Origin: Paenibacillus contaminans
GTDB lineage: Bacteria; Bacillota; Bacilli; Paenibacillales; NBRC-103111
DNA: 64,000 nt
NCBI RefSeq assembly: GCF_003285015.1
Contig: NZ_QMFB01000011.1
Location: 218,263 to 282,262, forward strand
Reading direction: 5' to 3'
Positions 16,901-25,403 of the stretch are shown one piece after another. Under the pieces are notes generated by a model. That model had not been told where the DNA came from. It made no database searches and saw only the letters and a program-made list of their open reading frames with translations. A program made the position numbers and the translations under genes. Each line of letters begins with the position of its first letter. The stretch's first letter is position 1.

Positions 16901-18450
16901 GACGGCTTATGGCCGTCAATCGCCCTTAACCGGTATTCATACGTGCTTCCGGCGTCCAGATCCGAATCCCGGTAAGTCGATACCGTGCCGGCGACAGCGG
17001 CAATCGGGACAAACTCCGATTCGGTCGACTTTTTTCGCTCGATCGATATTCCCTGATCCGTGTCCGCATTGACCCAACTAACGTCAACCTGTCTGGGACT
17101 TGCATACGAAAGCTGCAAAGCGGACAACGTATTCGACGGAATCTCATCGAAGAAGAATCCCTCTATGTGCGTTGCGTAACCGGCCAGCACGGTCGCCTTG
17201 AGCTTAAAGCTTCCTTTCACTTTGTACATCAAGTACACGCCGTCATTGGTCGCATCGACAATTCGGGTCGACAACAAATTCCCGCTCAAATCGAACAACT
17301 CAAACTTCTCGGTCACGGATTCCGTACTTTCAAAATCCGTTGTATAGATCGAGAATAGATGCTCGTCCGTATCCGTGAGATAAAAGGTTTCTTCAAATGT
17401 GCTTCCGCTGTACGCGACCAGTTTCTTGCGCTTCGCCGGATCCGGATCGGCGGGATTCAGCAGCGCTCGCGTGTCGGAAGAAGGATTCTGGATCACGGAA
17501 TAATTGGACCCGTACTTCGAATAATCGGAAACGTAAACTGGCAGATCCGCTACATCCGCCGCAAGCGGATTATCCCGGCCGGATGACCGCGTCGTGGAAT
17601 AGAACGGCAGCACGTAACCGTCTCCCCCATACACCCCGATCCAGTTTCCTTGAACGGTCCTTTCCTCGCCCACATAGGAGACCGCGGTCAGCGGCGGCGG
17701 CTCGGACGTCAGAACGGCGTCCACCTTGATATTATCGAAATCGATTATGCTGGGATTCGCCGCAGTCGTTGAGTACGTGGCTATCCGCAGATCAAACGTC
17801 GTGAAGCTGCCGGCTACGAATTTGTCCGTTTTTCCGTTGCCGTCGTCATTGGCGCTGTCCGCCGCAGGAAATAGTTTAATGGGGACGGTAGCCGTGTAGG
17901 TTGCAAATAAATCGTCGCCGACAGGAGCGCCCGCGCGATTATCCGCGTAGGCGGCAACCAGCACATAGCTGGAACCGGCTGCGCCCGTCACCGCGTTCGT
18001 TCCGAACAACCTAAGCCATAGATAAGGAGATCTCGTATCATTGCGGCTCACAATATCGTAATCCAAGCTTAGTTTGATGTCGTAGGTTCCCGGTGCCAAT
18101 GTATTGAGCGCATTTTTGGCGGCGGCGGCAACGGCAGCCGCCGGCGACACATTCACGCCCGCGACCGACTGCCCGGTTCCCGCAGATACGGCGGCAAACG
18201 TGCCGGCGGCGCTGGAGCCCGTACCGTTCGTTTTCCCGTCCGTCGTAAAATCCCCGCTGCCGATCGTCAGCAAGGAAGGTTCGGCATTGCTCAGAACGGC
18301 GGCCGGACCGTGCGCGCCTTCAAAGTCCAAGGCAAGCACGCTTGTCGTTGGCCCGTCCGCTCGGACAAGCTGCGGCGAAGGCCAACCTCCGAAGCAGCTA
18401 ACGATCATGAAAAACAGCAACCAGCACGCGATTCGCTTCTTGGCGAACAT
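13972..18450 (-). CDS. Secreted multidomain beta-helix protein (pectate lyase superfamily) with FN3 domains
   Basis: The 1492-aa protein starts with a signal peptide (MFAKKRIACWLLFFMIVSC, cleavage probably after VRA). Domain order is as follows: a beta-sandwich module with acidic LDFEGAHG (about 30-230), a second module (about 240-440), an FN3 domain (about 447-535), an Ig-like domain (about 540-640), and IPT/Ig-like modules to about 850. Next come a right-handed beta-helix of the Pectate_lyase_3 type (from about 857, with NDYGAWPDDAADDTASV and GGGVVYFPAGSY) to about 1395, and a C-terminal FN3 domain. It most likely binds or cuts a polysaccharide outside the cell. The frame begins 12 codons earlier, but GAGGGG precedes the ATG at 18450. 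It lies 43 bp after the lipoprotein gene, so they are probably co-transcribed. Confidence 0.8.
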   Translation of the reverse strand: MFAKKRIACWLLFFMIVSCFGGWPSPQLVRADGPTTSVLALDFEGAHGPAAVLSNAEPSLLTIGSGDFTTDGKTNGTGSSAAGTFAAVSAGTGQSVAGVNVSPAAAVAAAAKNALNTLAPGTYDIKLSLDYDIVSRNDTRSPYLWLRLFGTNAVTGAAGSSYVLVAAYADNRAGAPVGDDLFATYTATVPIKLFPAADSANDDGNGKTDKFVAGSFTTFDLRIATYSTTAANPSIIDFDNIKVDAVLTSEPPPLTAVSYVGEERTVQGNWIGVYGGDGYVLPFYSTTRSSGRDNPLAADVADLPVYVSDYSKYGSNYSVIQNPSSDTRALLNPADPDPAKRKKLVAYSGSTFEETFYLTDTDEHLFSIYTTDFESTESVTEKFELFDLSGNLLSTRIVDATNDGVYLMYKVKGSFKLKATVLAGYATHIEGFFFDEIPSNTLSALQLSYASPRQVDVSWVNADTDQGISIERKKSTESEFVPIAAVAGTVSTYRDSDLDAGSTYEYRLRAIDGHKPSDPNEPESITLPAYTSIDLQFASPAYSLPKPGLNAAIEAGLEDASGNPLPGKTVRFELQGPYVGTYIDAAIGSAVTDSGGLAVISYTPEYSGNYRIVASVPYDDGNQIDKAEATVTLTVYNEAWERPPVILRVSDAVKPDTLFSVNGYGMNGSDMNDVQAKISKATGAAPATPPLDATELVLEQTDAGNGFFVTPRFPDTVTGGVYDIWVKNEFGWSSPARINVPRPLFLSEYEAYSGLNLELSGRNFSAAEFGSAGETMIRLQDENETSYYQTIKRLTPYSIEFTVGTVPTGTYFVDVSNDGGVTWARLDNGQRLSIVVPSSNPLGLNVAWAKEFAWSSVFNVNDYGAWPDDAADDTASVRDAVYAAKMSGGGVVYFPAGSYHLTHIDIPADIVLLGEDEATTFLYHTGTGTANFIRSSGDGKTLGRQGIAHLALRLSDAGRRPDSFIWLGGDWGPAVTDQTLRTAEKLFVYHVDIDYPMTVQPSGAGRGMGMIFIAKERVVFEENHFKGYHASSEASYIGSYASYKNNYFEYAAGTVTTFAQYSFVTGNHLVNHPEFGADAHGIFGRNNVHMADNIVENMGPDSPTNGDGEPLAVEMPEAYLNEGKVLGATANDLTIVPATPLKASYPLRYSYLAVVITDGKGMGQLRKVTGITGSKLAIDRSWDVIPDGTSKMTLIAPNDNVTFHRNTILNNAKGIWFYGNAIDGVAADNISEDSEGIFVYTSQVKNQSRFTPDYYIRVTGNIITGVSRRSGHSGIYINSQRTGVNGRYYGVSAYGIEIRDNRVEGVPSAVPLQNTEAPAESGILSWSAQLSSDASPSSESGDNTNVIIENNRLHHLNKGIHLSLGDYGHILKGNAFTAVTTPVHYRGVPVNEVILNDSYKDVRAPFWAAGSLASTEHSGAGLALSWDAAADNTAVTRYTIYQNGALLDSVDGTILSYEIEGLSTGQEYEFRIEAEDASGNRSIDYLTVRTVF

Positions 18451-18493
18451 ATCCGCACCCCTCAAATTGATTTTGCATTCCTGCAATCACAAC

Positions 18494-20077
18494 CTAACGC
18501 TTCATGCTGCTGTAAGTCTCGTTCGCTTCCTTCTCCAGCTGCGAGCCGCCTCGCTCATTCCATTGCTTCACAAAATCGTCAAACGAAGATAAAGGCTGCT
18601 CTCCGATAATGATTCGGGCATACGTTTCGGTCTTGAGCTTGACCAGATCTCCCCAATACTTGCCGGATGACGGCAGGATATCGGACTTGCCGAACAGATC
18701 CCACACCGGCTTGTTATACAGCTTGTAGTTGTCGAGCGCGAACTGATTGTAATACTTGCCGACTATGTCCAAGTTCGCTTGCGCGCCCCAAAACGTCGTC
18801 CCGGTCGAAATGTCCACAATGCCTTCCGCCTGAAGCTTCGCGTTGTCGACGTACGGCTCCACATGCTTTAAGCCGCCGGCGACTTCTTTGGCCGGATCTT
18901 TGTAGTCCCAATGCTTGCCCTTCTCTCCCCATGCAAGCGGAAGCCAGGCTTGTTCGTCGTTTTGCAGGGCGTCGAGGATTTGCAGCGCTTTTTGCATTTT
19001 CTCCGGGTCCTTCTCCAGCTGCTTGCCGAATGCCCAAATATTGCCCGCCGTTCCCCAAGCCCAGCCGCCGGATTGGCCTCGCGGACCTTCGGGAAGCGGA
19101 GCATAGCTAATCGCAGCGCTTGGATCGTTCTTGCGAACGACATTGATCAACGAATTAGGGTTGCTTTCATCAAGCGAAGCAGCGTCCGCAAAATCGATAA
19201 GCGCGATTTTCCCGGTGCTGAACTTGGCCACGATATCTTTCCCGGTCAAGAAATCCGGATCGATGTATCCCGCCTTATACCATTCCGCCAGCTTGCCCAG
19301 CGCTTCCTTCGCTTCGGGCTGCACCGCGCCGTTCACGACTTTGCCGTCCTTCACCAGCCATTGGGTGGGCATGACGCCGTAAGCCCCGAACGTGGAATGG
19401 AAGGCGTTGTAATACGATTGTCCGTTGCTGGACATGCCGTACACCCCGATTTTTTTGAGCGCGGCGAAAGCTTGCGTTATTTCGTCGATCGTTTTGGGCA
19501 CCTGGTCGATCCCGGCCTTCTTCAGCAGATCGGTTCGCCATACTTGCTTCGTATTGAACTGTCCGGTGAAATAAAAGGTGGGCACACCGAAGTTTTTGCC
19601 GCTAATGTTCGTGTAGTACCACCCTTGAGGGGCCTGCTTATCCAGATTCGCCTTCGTCCGCGGAGCATACTTCGCGATCATGTCCAGCGGAATCTCGGCC
19701 AGCAGTCCCTGTGAAGCGTATTTGTTCAAATTGCCGGGGTCCAGGACGAACATGACATCCGGAACGTCGCCGGCGGCCAGCTGAACCTGCTGCTTCTGCG
19801 CAAAATCTCCCGAAGCGATCGGGTAAACCGGCTTCAGCTTGATGTTGAATTTGCTCTCCATCCATTTGTGTCCGTATGAATTCTCCTGAATCATGCCCGG
19901 GACATTCATCCAGTTAAACTCCAATACGGGCTCGGCCGTTTGCGCCGGCGCTCCCGTCCCCGTTCCCGCCGTAGCGGCCGGGCTTTTTGTCGAACCGGCG
20001 GAACACCCTGCCAGCGCAACCATCGCGGTTAGCGTCAAACCTACGATTCCTCTTCCAATCCCCAATCTTTTTTTCAT
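18494..20077 (-). CDS. Sugar ABC transporter substrate-binding lipoprotein (LplA-like)
   Basis: The 527-aa protein has a lipoprotein signal with lipobox LAGC (residues 22-25). A low-complexity Ser/Thr/Ala linker and an extracellular solute-binding fold of the large LplA type follow (FNWMNVPG, VMFVLDPGNL, GGWAWGTAGNIWAFG). It would capture an oligosaccharide at the outer membrane face and deliver it to the two permeases encoded upstream. The order here is permease, permease, lipoprotein, with a MITE-like element between the second permease and this gene. That insertion could alter its expression relative to the permeases. The ATG at 20077 has AAAGGGAGG upstream. Confidence 0.88.
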   Translation of the reverse strand: MKKRLGIGRGIVGLTLTAMVALAGCSAGSTKSPAATAGTGTGAPAQTAEPVLEFNWMNVPGMIQENSYGHKWMESKFNIKLKPVYPIASGDFAQKQQVQLAAGDVPDVMFVLDPGNLNKYASQGLLAEIPLDMIAKYAPRTKANLDKQAPQGWYYTNISGKNFGVPTFYFTGQFNTKQVWRTDLLKKAGIDQVPKTIDEITQAFAALKKIGVYGMSSNGQSYYNAFHSTFGAYGVMPTQWLVKDGKVVNGAVQPEAKEALGKLAEWYKAGYIDPDFLTGKDIVAKFSTGKIALIDFADAASLDESNPNSLINVVRKNDPSAAISYAPLPEGPRGQSGGWAWGTAGNIWAFGKQLEKDPEKMQKALQILDALQNDEQAWLPLAWGEKGKHWDYKDPAKEVAGGLKHVEPYVDNAKLQAEGIVDISTGTTFWGAQANLDIVGKYYNQFALDNYKLYNKPVWDLFGKSDILPSSGKYWGDLVKLKTETYARIIIGEQPLSSFDDFVKQWNERGGSQLEKEANETYSSMKR

Positions 20078-20110
20078 CGATTTTCGATCCTCCCTTTACG
20101 TTTTCGATCC

Positions 20111-20273
20111 AGGGCGTGTCTGAGAGCTCCGAGGGGAGCAGATTTTACCGAATTTTCGTTCCATGCAAGGCGCGTTTGTGAAGGCGTACCGGGGGTACGT
20201 CAAGCAAACGGAACGAAGCAGGGGGCGAAAAGGCGGTGAAAGATGCCCCTGAGCGGGTTTTCAGACACGCCCT
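20111..20273. mobile_element. MITE-like element of about 163 bp
   Basis: The ends are perfect 13-bp inverted repeats, AGGGCGTGTCTGA at 20111-20123 and TCAGACACGCCCT at 20261-20273. Inside, GCGTACC and GGTACGT form a second small dyad and CGTTTG pairs with CAAACG. There is no coding capacity. No target-site duplication is obvious in the flanks. The terminal sequence is like that of several insertion-sequence families, so it is probably mobilised in trans. It lies inside the transport operon. Confidence 0.7.
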
Positions 20274-20309
20274 AACTATATACGAAGTCCATAGGACCGC
20301 ATATCCAAG

Positions 20310-21188
20310 TCAGCCTTTCACCGAGCCCATCAATATGCCTTTGACAAAAAAACGCTGAATATATGGATAAACCAGCAAGATGGGCAGCGATACAATCATA
20401 ATGATGGCGCTTTTTAAATTCTCGGGTGTGATATCCTGTGAATCGATCAGAGCATATTCCTGACCCAAATTCGTATTGGGATCAATGACGCTATGCCGCA
20501 AAAACAGCTGCAGCACTTGCTTGTCGGGGGCGTTAATGTAAATCATGGCGTCGAACCAGGCGTTCCAATGGCCGACTGCCGCCCACAATCCTACAACGGC
20601 CAATACTGGAGCGGAAAGCGGGACGATAATTTTGACGAATGCGTACAGGTCGCCGGCTCCGTCTATTTTGGCCGACTCCGTTATTTCACTCGGTATCGCT
20701 TCGAAAAAATTCCGCATGACGATCACGTTAAAAGCCGTTACGGCTCCCGGCAATACGAGCGACCATATGCTGTTCAACAGCCCGAGCTGTTTGACGAGGA
20801 GATAGGTCGGAATCAATCCGCCGTTGAACAACATGCTGAACACAAACAGCTTCATAATCAGGGAACGGCCGGGGAACGATTTTCTAGCGAGCGGATAGGC
20901 GGTTAACGAAGTGAACAGCAGCACGCAGGACACTCCAAGAACCGTTCTCACGATGGTATTGGCGTAAGCGGTATACAATTGCGGATTGACCAATACTTTG
21001 GCATAGGCGGTGAATGTCGGATTCCACGGCACGATATGAAGGCCGAGAGAATGGATATCGGCGGGCGAACTGAGCGAGATGGTGAGCACATATAAAAAGG
21101 GATACAGCGTCGCCAAGCCAAGCAGGAGCAAACCCGCCATGTTCAGCCATTCAAACCATCTCTCGCTTAACGAAAGCTTATAGTTCAT
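20310..21188 (-). CDS. Carbohydrate ABC permease, YtcP/LplC-type
   Basis: The 292-aa inner-membrane permease has six predicted membrane segments and the binding-protein-dependent transport EAA loop (EIT-ESAKIDGAGDLYAFVKI, about residues 190-210). It ends with the very typical RFFVKGILMGSVKG. A GTG at 21197 is in frame, but the ATG at 21188 has AGGTGA in front and starts 9 bp after the stop of the upstream permease gene, so they are co-translated. It works with the LplB-type partner and the lipoprotein. No ATPase is encoded nearby, so a shared MsmX-type ATPase encoded elsewhere is likely. Confidence 0.9.
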   Translation of the reverse strand: MNYKLSLSERWFEWLNMAGLLLLGLATLYPFLYVLTISLSSPADIHSLGLHIVPWNPTFTAYAKVLVNPQLYTAYANTIVRTVLGVSCVLLFTSLTAYPLARKSFPGRSLIMKLFVFSMLFNGGLIPTYLLVKQLGLLNSIWSLVLPGAVTAFNVIVMRNFFEAIPSEITESAKIDGAGDLYAFVKIIVPLSAPVLAVVGLWAAVGHWNAWFDAMIYINAPDKQVLQLFLRHSVIDPNTNLGQEYALIDSQDITPENLKSAIIMIVSLPILLVYPYIQRFFVKGILMGSVKG

Positions 21189-21197
21189 CTCATTCAC

Positions 21198-22100
21198 CTA
21201 CCATAATCCTTGATCTTTGTCATATTTTTTGATGAGCCGATTGGAGCCGACGACCATTGCCAATCCGACCAGGGAAGAAAAGATGCCCGCCGCCGCGCCC
21301 AGCTCATAATCCATCGTCAACATTCTGCGCAGGACGTACGTATCCAATATATCCGCCACATTCGAATTGATCGACGTAGTCAAATTATAGATTTGATCGA
21401 ATCCCACCGATAGGAAATGCCCGATATACAGCAAAAACATCGTAATGATCGTCGGCATGAGAGAAGGCAGTGTAATATGCCAAATGCGTTTGAAGCGGTT
21501 CGCCCCATCCGCAATGGCGGCCTCATACAACGTCGGATCGATGGACGACAACGCCGCGAAGTAGACGATCGACCCCCATCCCGCGCCTTGCCATATAGCG
21601 GATGCCACGATGAGACCGTAAAAATAGTCCGAGCTCATCCACCAGCCGATTCGGGGAATGCCGAACCATGCCAGCAATTGGTTGACGCCGCCCTCGAGAC
21701 TGAGCAATGAGAATAGGATGCCGGCAAGAATGACCCATGAGAAAAAATAAGGCAAGTAGGACACGGTCTGAACCCATCGGCGAAAAGCGCGATGCCGGAC
21801 TTCGTTTAATAAGACGGCCAGCAGGATCGGGGCGGGAAATACCAAGACGACCTTCAATAAGGCGATATAAATCGTATTTCGCAGCACTCGGGCAAAATCG
21901 TCCCCTGCAAACAAACGGCGAAAGTGATCGAGACCGGCCCACGGACTATTCCAAATGCCGTCCAAAATTTTAAAATCCTTGAAGGCGATGAGAAGCCCGT
22001 ACATCGGTACGTATTGAAATAAAAAGAAAAGAAGGAACCCCGGCAGAAACATCAGCAACAGAACTTTGTGCTTAATCATTTGTGAAACATAAACTTTCAA
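21198..22100 (-). CDS. Carbohydrate ABC permease, LplB-type
   Basis: The 300-aa permease carries the LplB signature start (LLMFLPGFLLFFLFQYVPMY and GLLIAFKDFK) and the EAA loop DPTLYEAAIADGANRFKRIW (about residues 187-206). It has six membrane segments. The TTG start at 22100 is chosen because GGGGAG lies 7 nt before it; the in-frame ATG at 22079 has no Shine-Dalgarno sequence. It is the first gene of the transport operon, with a promoter at 22214-22242 and the AraC regulator gene further upstream. Confidence 0.9.
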   Translation of the reverse strand: MKVYVSQMIKHKVLLLMFLPGFLLFFLFQYVPMYGLLIAFKDFKILDGIWNSPWAGLDHFRRLFAGDDFARVLRNTIYIALLKVVLVFPAPILLAVLLNEVRHRAFRRWVQTVSYLPYFFSWVILAGILFSLLSLEGGVNQLLAWFGIPRIGWWMSSDYFYGLIVASAIWQGAGWGSIVYFAALSSIDPTLYEAAIADGANRFKRIWHITLPSLMPTIITMFLLYIGHFLSVGFDQIYNLTTSINSNVADILDTYVLRRMLTMDYELGAAAGIFSSLVGLAMVVGSNRLIKKYDKDQGLW

Positions 22101-22213
22101 CGATCTTCTCCCCTCGCGATGTGATTGGCCGAGCTGTCGAATGGACTGGAACCGGTAGCCGTTCGGATGAACGGCTTCACTCCCGTCGGTATGGCCCCTT
22201 ATTGCTTGCTCTT

Positions 22214-22242
22214 ATCCTATTTCGACACGCATTCCATATCAA
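22214..22242 (-). promoter_or_regulatory. Promoter of the lplB-type transport operon
   Basis: On the minus strand TTGATA (22237-22242) is followed after exactly 17 bp by TAGGAT (22214-22219). It lies about 115 bp before the permease start. The intervening DNA could hold AraC-type half-sites, though none is certain. Confidence 0.45.
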
Positions 22243-22354
22243 TATTCATTAATTACGTCGCATGAAGTCATGAGAAAACCGCCTTGCGGTGGCTTTGGTG
22301 TTCGATAAACGTTTGTTCGTTGGCGAGGCAATGGGTATAGGCTTTCAGCCGCTC

Positions 22355-22404
22355 TTGAAATCGTGTTTCTTTGAACTTATTACGAGGGAGAAACACGATT
22401 TCAA
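22355..22404. repeat. Perfect 16-bp inverted repeat in the permease-regulator gap
   Basis: TTGAAATCGTGTTTCT at 22355-22370 is the exact reverse complement of 22389-22404, with an 18-nt loop. Further pairing with one interruption extends the stem outward. It has no T-run, so it is not an ordinary terminator. A minus-strand frame of 130 codons covers it (22268-22660), but it also crosses a repeat found elsewhere in the window and is not supported as a gene. Confidence 0.6.
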
Positions 22405-22540
22405 AGGCGGCCCATAGCGAAGCTCCTTTGCCGGCCCCCATACCCATTACCTCTTGTTCGCCTTCGGTGCTTTCTGTTACGTCTTTGACATTTACCGATC
22501 CTCCAACCGGTATTCCTACCTGCTCGCCCCTCTTCGTCGC

Positions 22541-22660
22541 TTGCATGCGTCCGATTTTGCCCACTTGGAATCGAGTACGGCTTCCTTTCCTCGCCTGTAG
22601 TCCGAAAACGCCTACTTGCAGCGGGAATTTTGCATGGCACACCGGTGAATCCGTTCTCAC
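22541..22660. repeat. Dispersed repeat, copy A (3' side of the AraC gene)
   Basis: About 118 bp here match 25404-25530 in the same orientation. Shared words include GCATGCG, TCCGATTTTGCCCA, TTGGAATCGAGT, AGTCCGAAAA, ACTTGCAGCGG and CACACCGGTGAATCCGTTCTC. The two copies bracket the AraC/YesN gene. No protein is indicated. Confidence 0.7.
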
Positions 22661-22708
22661 GTTTACCGAGATTTAGAGCCGTTTCCGCGATATCCTTTCC
22701 GACAAATC

Positions 22709-22742
22709 AAAAAAAACCGTCAGTACCGGGTACCGACGGTTT
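22709..22742 (-). terminator. Terminator of the AraC/YesN gene
   Basis: AACCGTC...GTACC pairs with GGTAC..GACGGTT around a short loop. On the minus strand it is followed by eight Ts (22709-22716 on the plus strand are As). It stands immediately after the stop codon at 22750. Confidence 0.8.
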
Positions 22743-22749
22743 CTTGCGT

Positions 22750-25086
22750 TTAGGAAGTCACATGCAGCTTTCTGAACTCTCCGGGCGTGATCCCTTCCAC
22801 TCTTTTAAAAACCCGGATCAGCTGCTGAGCATTGTTGTATCCGACCTCGCCAGCAATCTGCCCGATGTTGATATCGGTCTCCACGAGCAGCTCTTTTACC
22901 TTATCGATCCTGTATCGGGTAATATAATCGATGAAATTTTCACCGGACGCTTCTTTAAAAATCAAACTTAAGTAGGAAGTGTTGATCTGGAGCCGATCGG
23001 CCACCATTTGCAAGGATACATCGTCTCTATAGTGCTTTTGGATGAACCCGATGGCATCGGCGACAAGCTGCTGTTTGCGATGGCTTCGCATCCTGCTGAA
23101 GTAGTCGATAACGGTCTGAAGGACACTTTGTGCAAACCAGTCTTGCACGGACTTTTGCCCCTCCAGCGCCACGATTTCAACGAACGGACTTCGCGAGCCG
23201 AATATTTGGCGCAAGTCTTCCTCATAATCCTGAACCAAACGGATCACCGTAACCAGGAGTTGGAAATAATACGTTCGCATGACATGGAGCGAAGCGTGCC
23301 GATCGACGAGATAAGCGCCGAAACGCTCCAACTGCCCGACAGCCTCAGCCGCATCCACGGAACGGATCGCTTCGAGAATGAGCTTCTCTATATCTGCGGG
23401 ATAATCCAGCATTTGCTGGGATAGCCGTTCGTTCGTCTGCCGAAAAGAAAGGACCTCATCTCCGGCTTTCACCCAATTTTGCCGCAGCAGGTTGACAGCT
23501 TCGTAATAGGAAGCAGAAATATCGCCAAAGCTGCCGACGACACTTCCCATAGCGATGGTTATAGTCTGCTTAAGCAACCGCCCCACAGTCTTCCGGATCT
23601 CCTCCGCCGCTTCGAACAATTCCTTTTCCTTCACGGGTTTCGGCATATTCAGAATCATAATCACATTCCCCTGAATGATTACGGTCTCCGCCAGACAAAC
23701 CGGTTTCATCAACTCGCCGGCGATATTGGCAACCGCGTAAAGAAATAGGTTCTCATCTTCCTTTCCAAAGGGAACATCCCCTTTCGGCGGGTCTATCTCC
23801 ATCAGGAAAACCGAAAAATGAGCGTGCAAAAATAAATTGGCTCGATGATCATGCAGATGCACCAGCTTGTCCAAATCGGCCGAACGGTTAGCCAACGCGG
23901 AAAACAAATAATGGTCCTTCAATAAGGGCAAGTGCTCCTCCCATCGAACTCGGGCCTGCTGCATTTCCTCCAACAGATTCAAAATTCCCGTTTCAATTCG
24001 CGCCATATAATTTTGGATCAGGCTCTTGTATGGGGATGACGCCGGTTGCGACGATTTGGACAATAGCCGAACGATCTGCAGCAGTCCGCTCTGGAAGCGG
24101 TTAAAACTGAAAATCGATACAACAAAAGCCATTACAGCCAACAATCCGGTTATCCCGATCACCATTTTCTTCAACCCGTTCACCTTCTGGTACAAAGCTT
24201 CCGTCGGGATAAGCGACGCATAAGTCCAACCGTTTTTGTTGGATACGGCAAAAGAAATATTGTATTTTTCCTGATCGATCTTGAATTCGCCCGAATGTCT
24301 ACCCTCCGGCAGCTGCGCCAAGTAGTCGTAGATCCGTTCGTCTTCCGCCGTTGCGATACCGGACTGGGCTCCGCCTTGAACGATAAATTGGCCGGTCTCG
24401 CTGAAAATCAAAATACTCCCTTTTTCAACGAAAGGGGAATTGCCGATCATACGACTTAAGTACTTCGTGTCCACATTCACAACCAAGGCGGCTTTTAATT
24501 CCGAATAAAACACAGGCAGCAGGGCGATATAGCTGATCCCCAGTCTGCTTCCCGTCGGAGTATCCGGCAGGGGCCTCGGGGCAATCCAGAAGCTTTGTTT
24601 GTACCTTTCCGCTTCTTTTTGGATCGCGGGCAGCCAATTCGTATCATGAAAATAACCGTTGGACAAATCGGTGATCAGCTGGGAAGTCACCATAGTATCC
24701 TGCGTGGCATGGTAGTAATAAATCGAATCCATGGCGGGGAAGGACGATTGTAAAGCCAGCAAGTCATTTCTAAGCACATTCGCGGCTTGGATAGAACCAA
24801 GCGAAGGGCTCGCACCGATTTTACTGACATCGCTTACATTGGATTGAATGGAAAATTGACCGGTCGTTTGCTCGATCTGGCTGACCAGCAATTCGACCTG
24901 TTCTTTAACTTGGGATAATGCGGAGTCGGACGATTGATTGACTTCCGTCCGGACTATATCCAAACCCATGGTATATACGATCATGCCGAATCCTAACACG
25001 GGGAAAATCGATAAAACCAGCAGGATGATCAACATTTTTTGATTGATATAGTCGCGGTAGCCGCGCTGCTTCTTCATCCAGCTCAT
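22750..25086 (-). CDS. Membrane-bound AraC-family regulator (YesN-like, two TM)
   Basis: The 778-aa protein has a membrane segment at about 18-38 (MLIILLVLSIFPVLGFGMIV) and an extracellular sensor region of about 250 residues. A second membrane segment follows at about 300-320 (MVIGITGLLAVMAFVVSIFS), then a cytoplasmic middle region. The C-terminal AraC double helix-turn-helix covers about the last 100 residues, with VADRLQINTSYLSLIFKEA and GYNNAQQLIRVFKR. Such proteins sense sugars outside the cell and activate the adjacent importer. The frame extends 23 codons upstream, but GGGGGAG precedes the ATG at 25086. It is encoded just upstream of the lplB-type operon in the same direction. Confidence 0.87.
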   Translation of the reverse strand: MSWMKKQRGYRDYINQKMLIILLVLSIFPVLGFGMIVYTMGLDIVRTEVNQSSDSALSQVKEQVELLVSQIEQTTGQFSIQSNVSDVSKIGASPSLGSIQAANVLRNDLLALQSSFPAMDSIYYYHATQDTMVTSQLITDLSNGYFHDTNWLPAIQKEAERYKQSFWIAPRPLPDTPTGSRLGISYIALLPVFYSELKAALVVNVDTKYLSRMIGNSPFVEKGSILIFSETGQFIVQGGAQSGIATAEDERIYDYLAQLPEGRHSGEFKIDQEKYNISFAVSNKNGWTYASLIPTEALYQKVNGLKKMVIGITGLLAVMAFVVSIFSFNRFQSGLLQIVRLLSKSSQPASSPYKSLIQNYMARIETGILNLLEEMQQARVRWEEHLPLLKDHYLFSALANRSADLDKLVHLHDHRANLFLHAHFSVFLMEIDPPKGDVPFGKEDENLFLYAVANIAGELMKPVCLAETVIIQGNVIMILNMPKPVKEKELFEAAEEIRKTVGRLLKQTITIAMGSVVGSFGDISASYYEAVNLLRQNWVKAGDEVLSFRQTNERLSQQMLDYPADIEKLILEAIRSVDAAEAVGQLERFGAYLVDRHASLHVMRTYYFQLLVTVIRLVQDYEEDLRQIFGSRSPFVEIVALEGQKSVQDWFAQSVLQTVIDYFSRMRSHRKQQLVADAIGFIQKHYRDDVSLQMVADRLQINTSYLSLIFKEASGENFIDYITRYRIDKVKELLVETDINIGQIAGEVGYNNAQQLIRVFKRVEGITPGEFRKLHVTS

Positions 25087-25119
25087 GTTGAGTTCTCCCC
25101 CGAATTTATTGTGTTTTTT

Positions 25120-25148
25120 ATTATACGGGGACTGCAATTCCATGTACA
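25120..25148 (-). promoter_or_regulatory. Promoter of the AraC/YesN gene
   Basis: A perfect TATAAT (25120-25125, minus strand) is preceded by 17 bp and TGTACA (25143-25148), a partial -35 match. It is about 35 nt from the start codon, giving a short leader. Confidence 0.55.
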
Positions 25149-25403
25149 TATTCATTTTTTTAGTGCGTCTAAAGCCGTTTTTTCTCCACTGCAGGTCCTT
25201 TAAGGATAGGCGCGTTTACCGAGAAGTCGAATAATCAGCGGAGGATATACTTTCCCCTGAAATAACGATATTTCATTCATCAGTGGTGCCGCGAAGTCTG
25301 AGATTCTTAAGAAAAACCGTCCGGAATGTTCGCCGAACGGTCCTTTTATGTGCGTAGCATGACGTTTGTACGTGGGAGACAAATGGGGATAGGCCTGCTC
25401 GTC

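Noticed and set aside
22268..22660. 130-codon minus-strand frame in the permease-regulator gap
   Set aside because: It crosses a perfect hairpin and a dispersed repeat that also occurs at 25404-25530 in a different coding context, and it has no clear ribosome-binding site.
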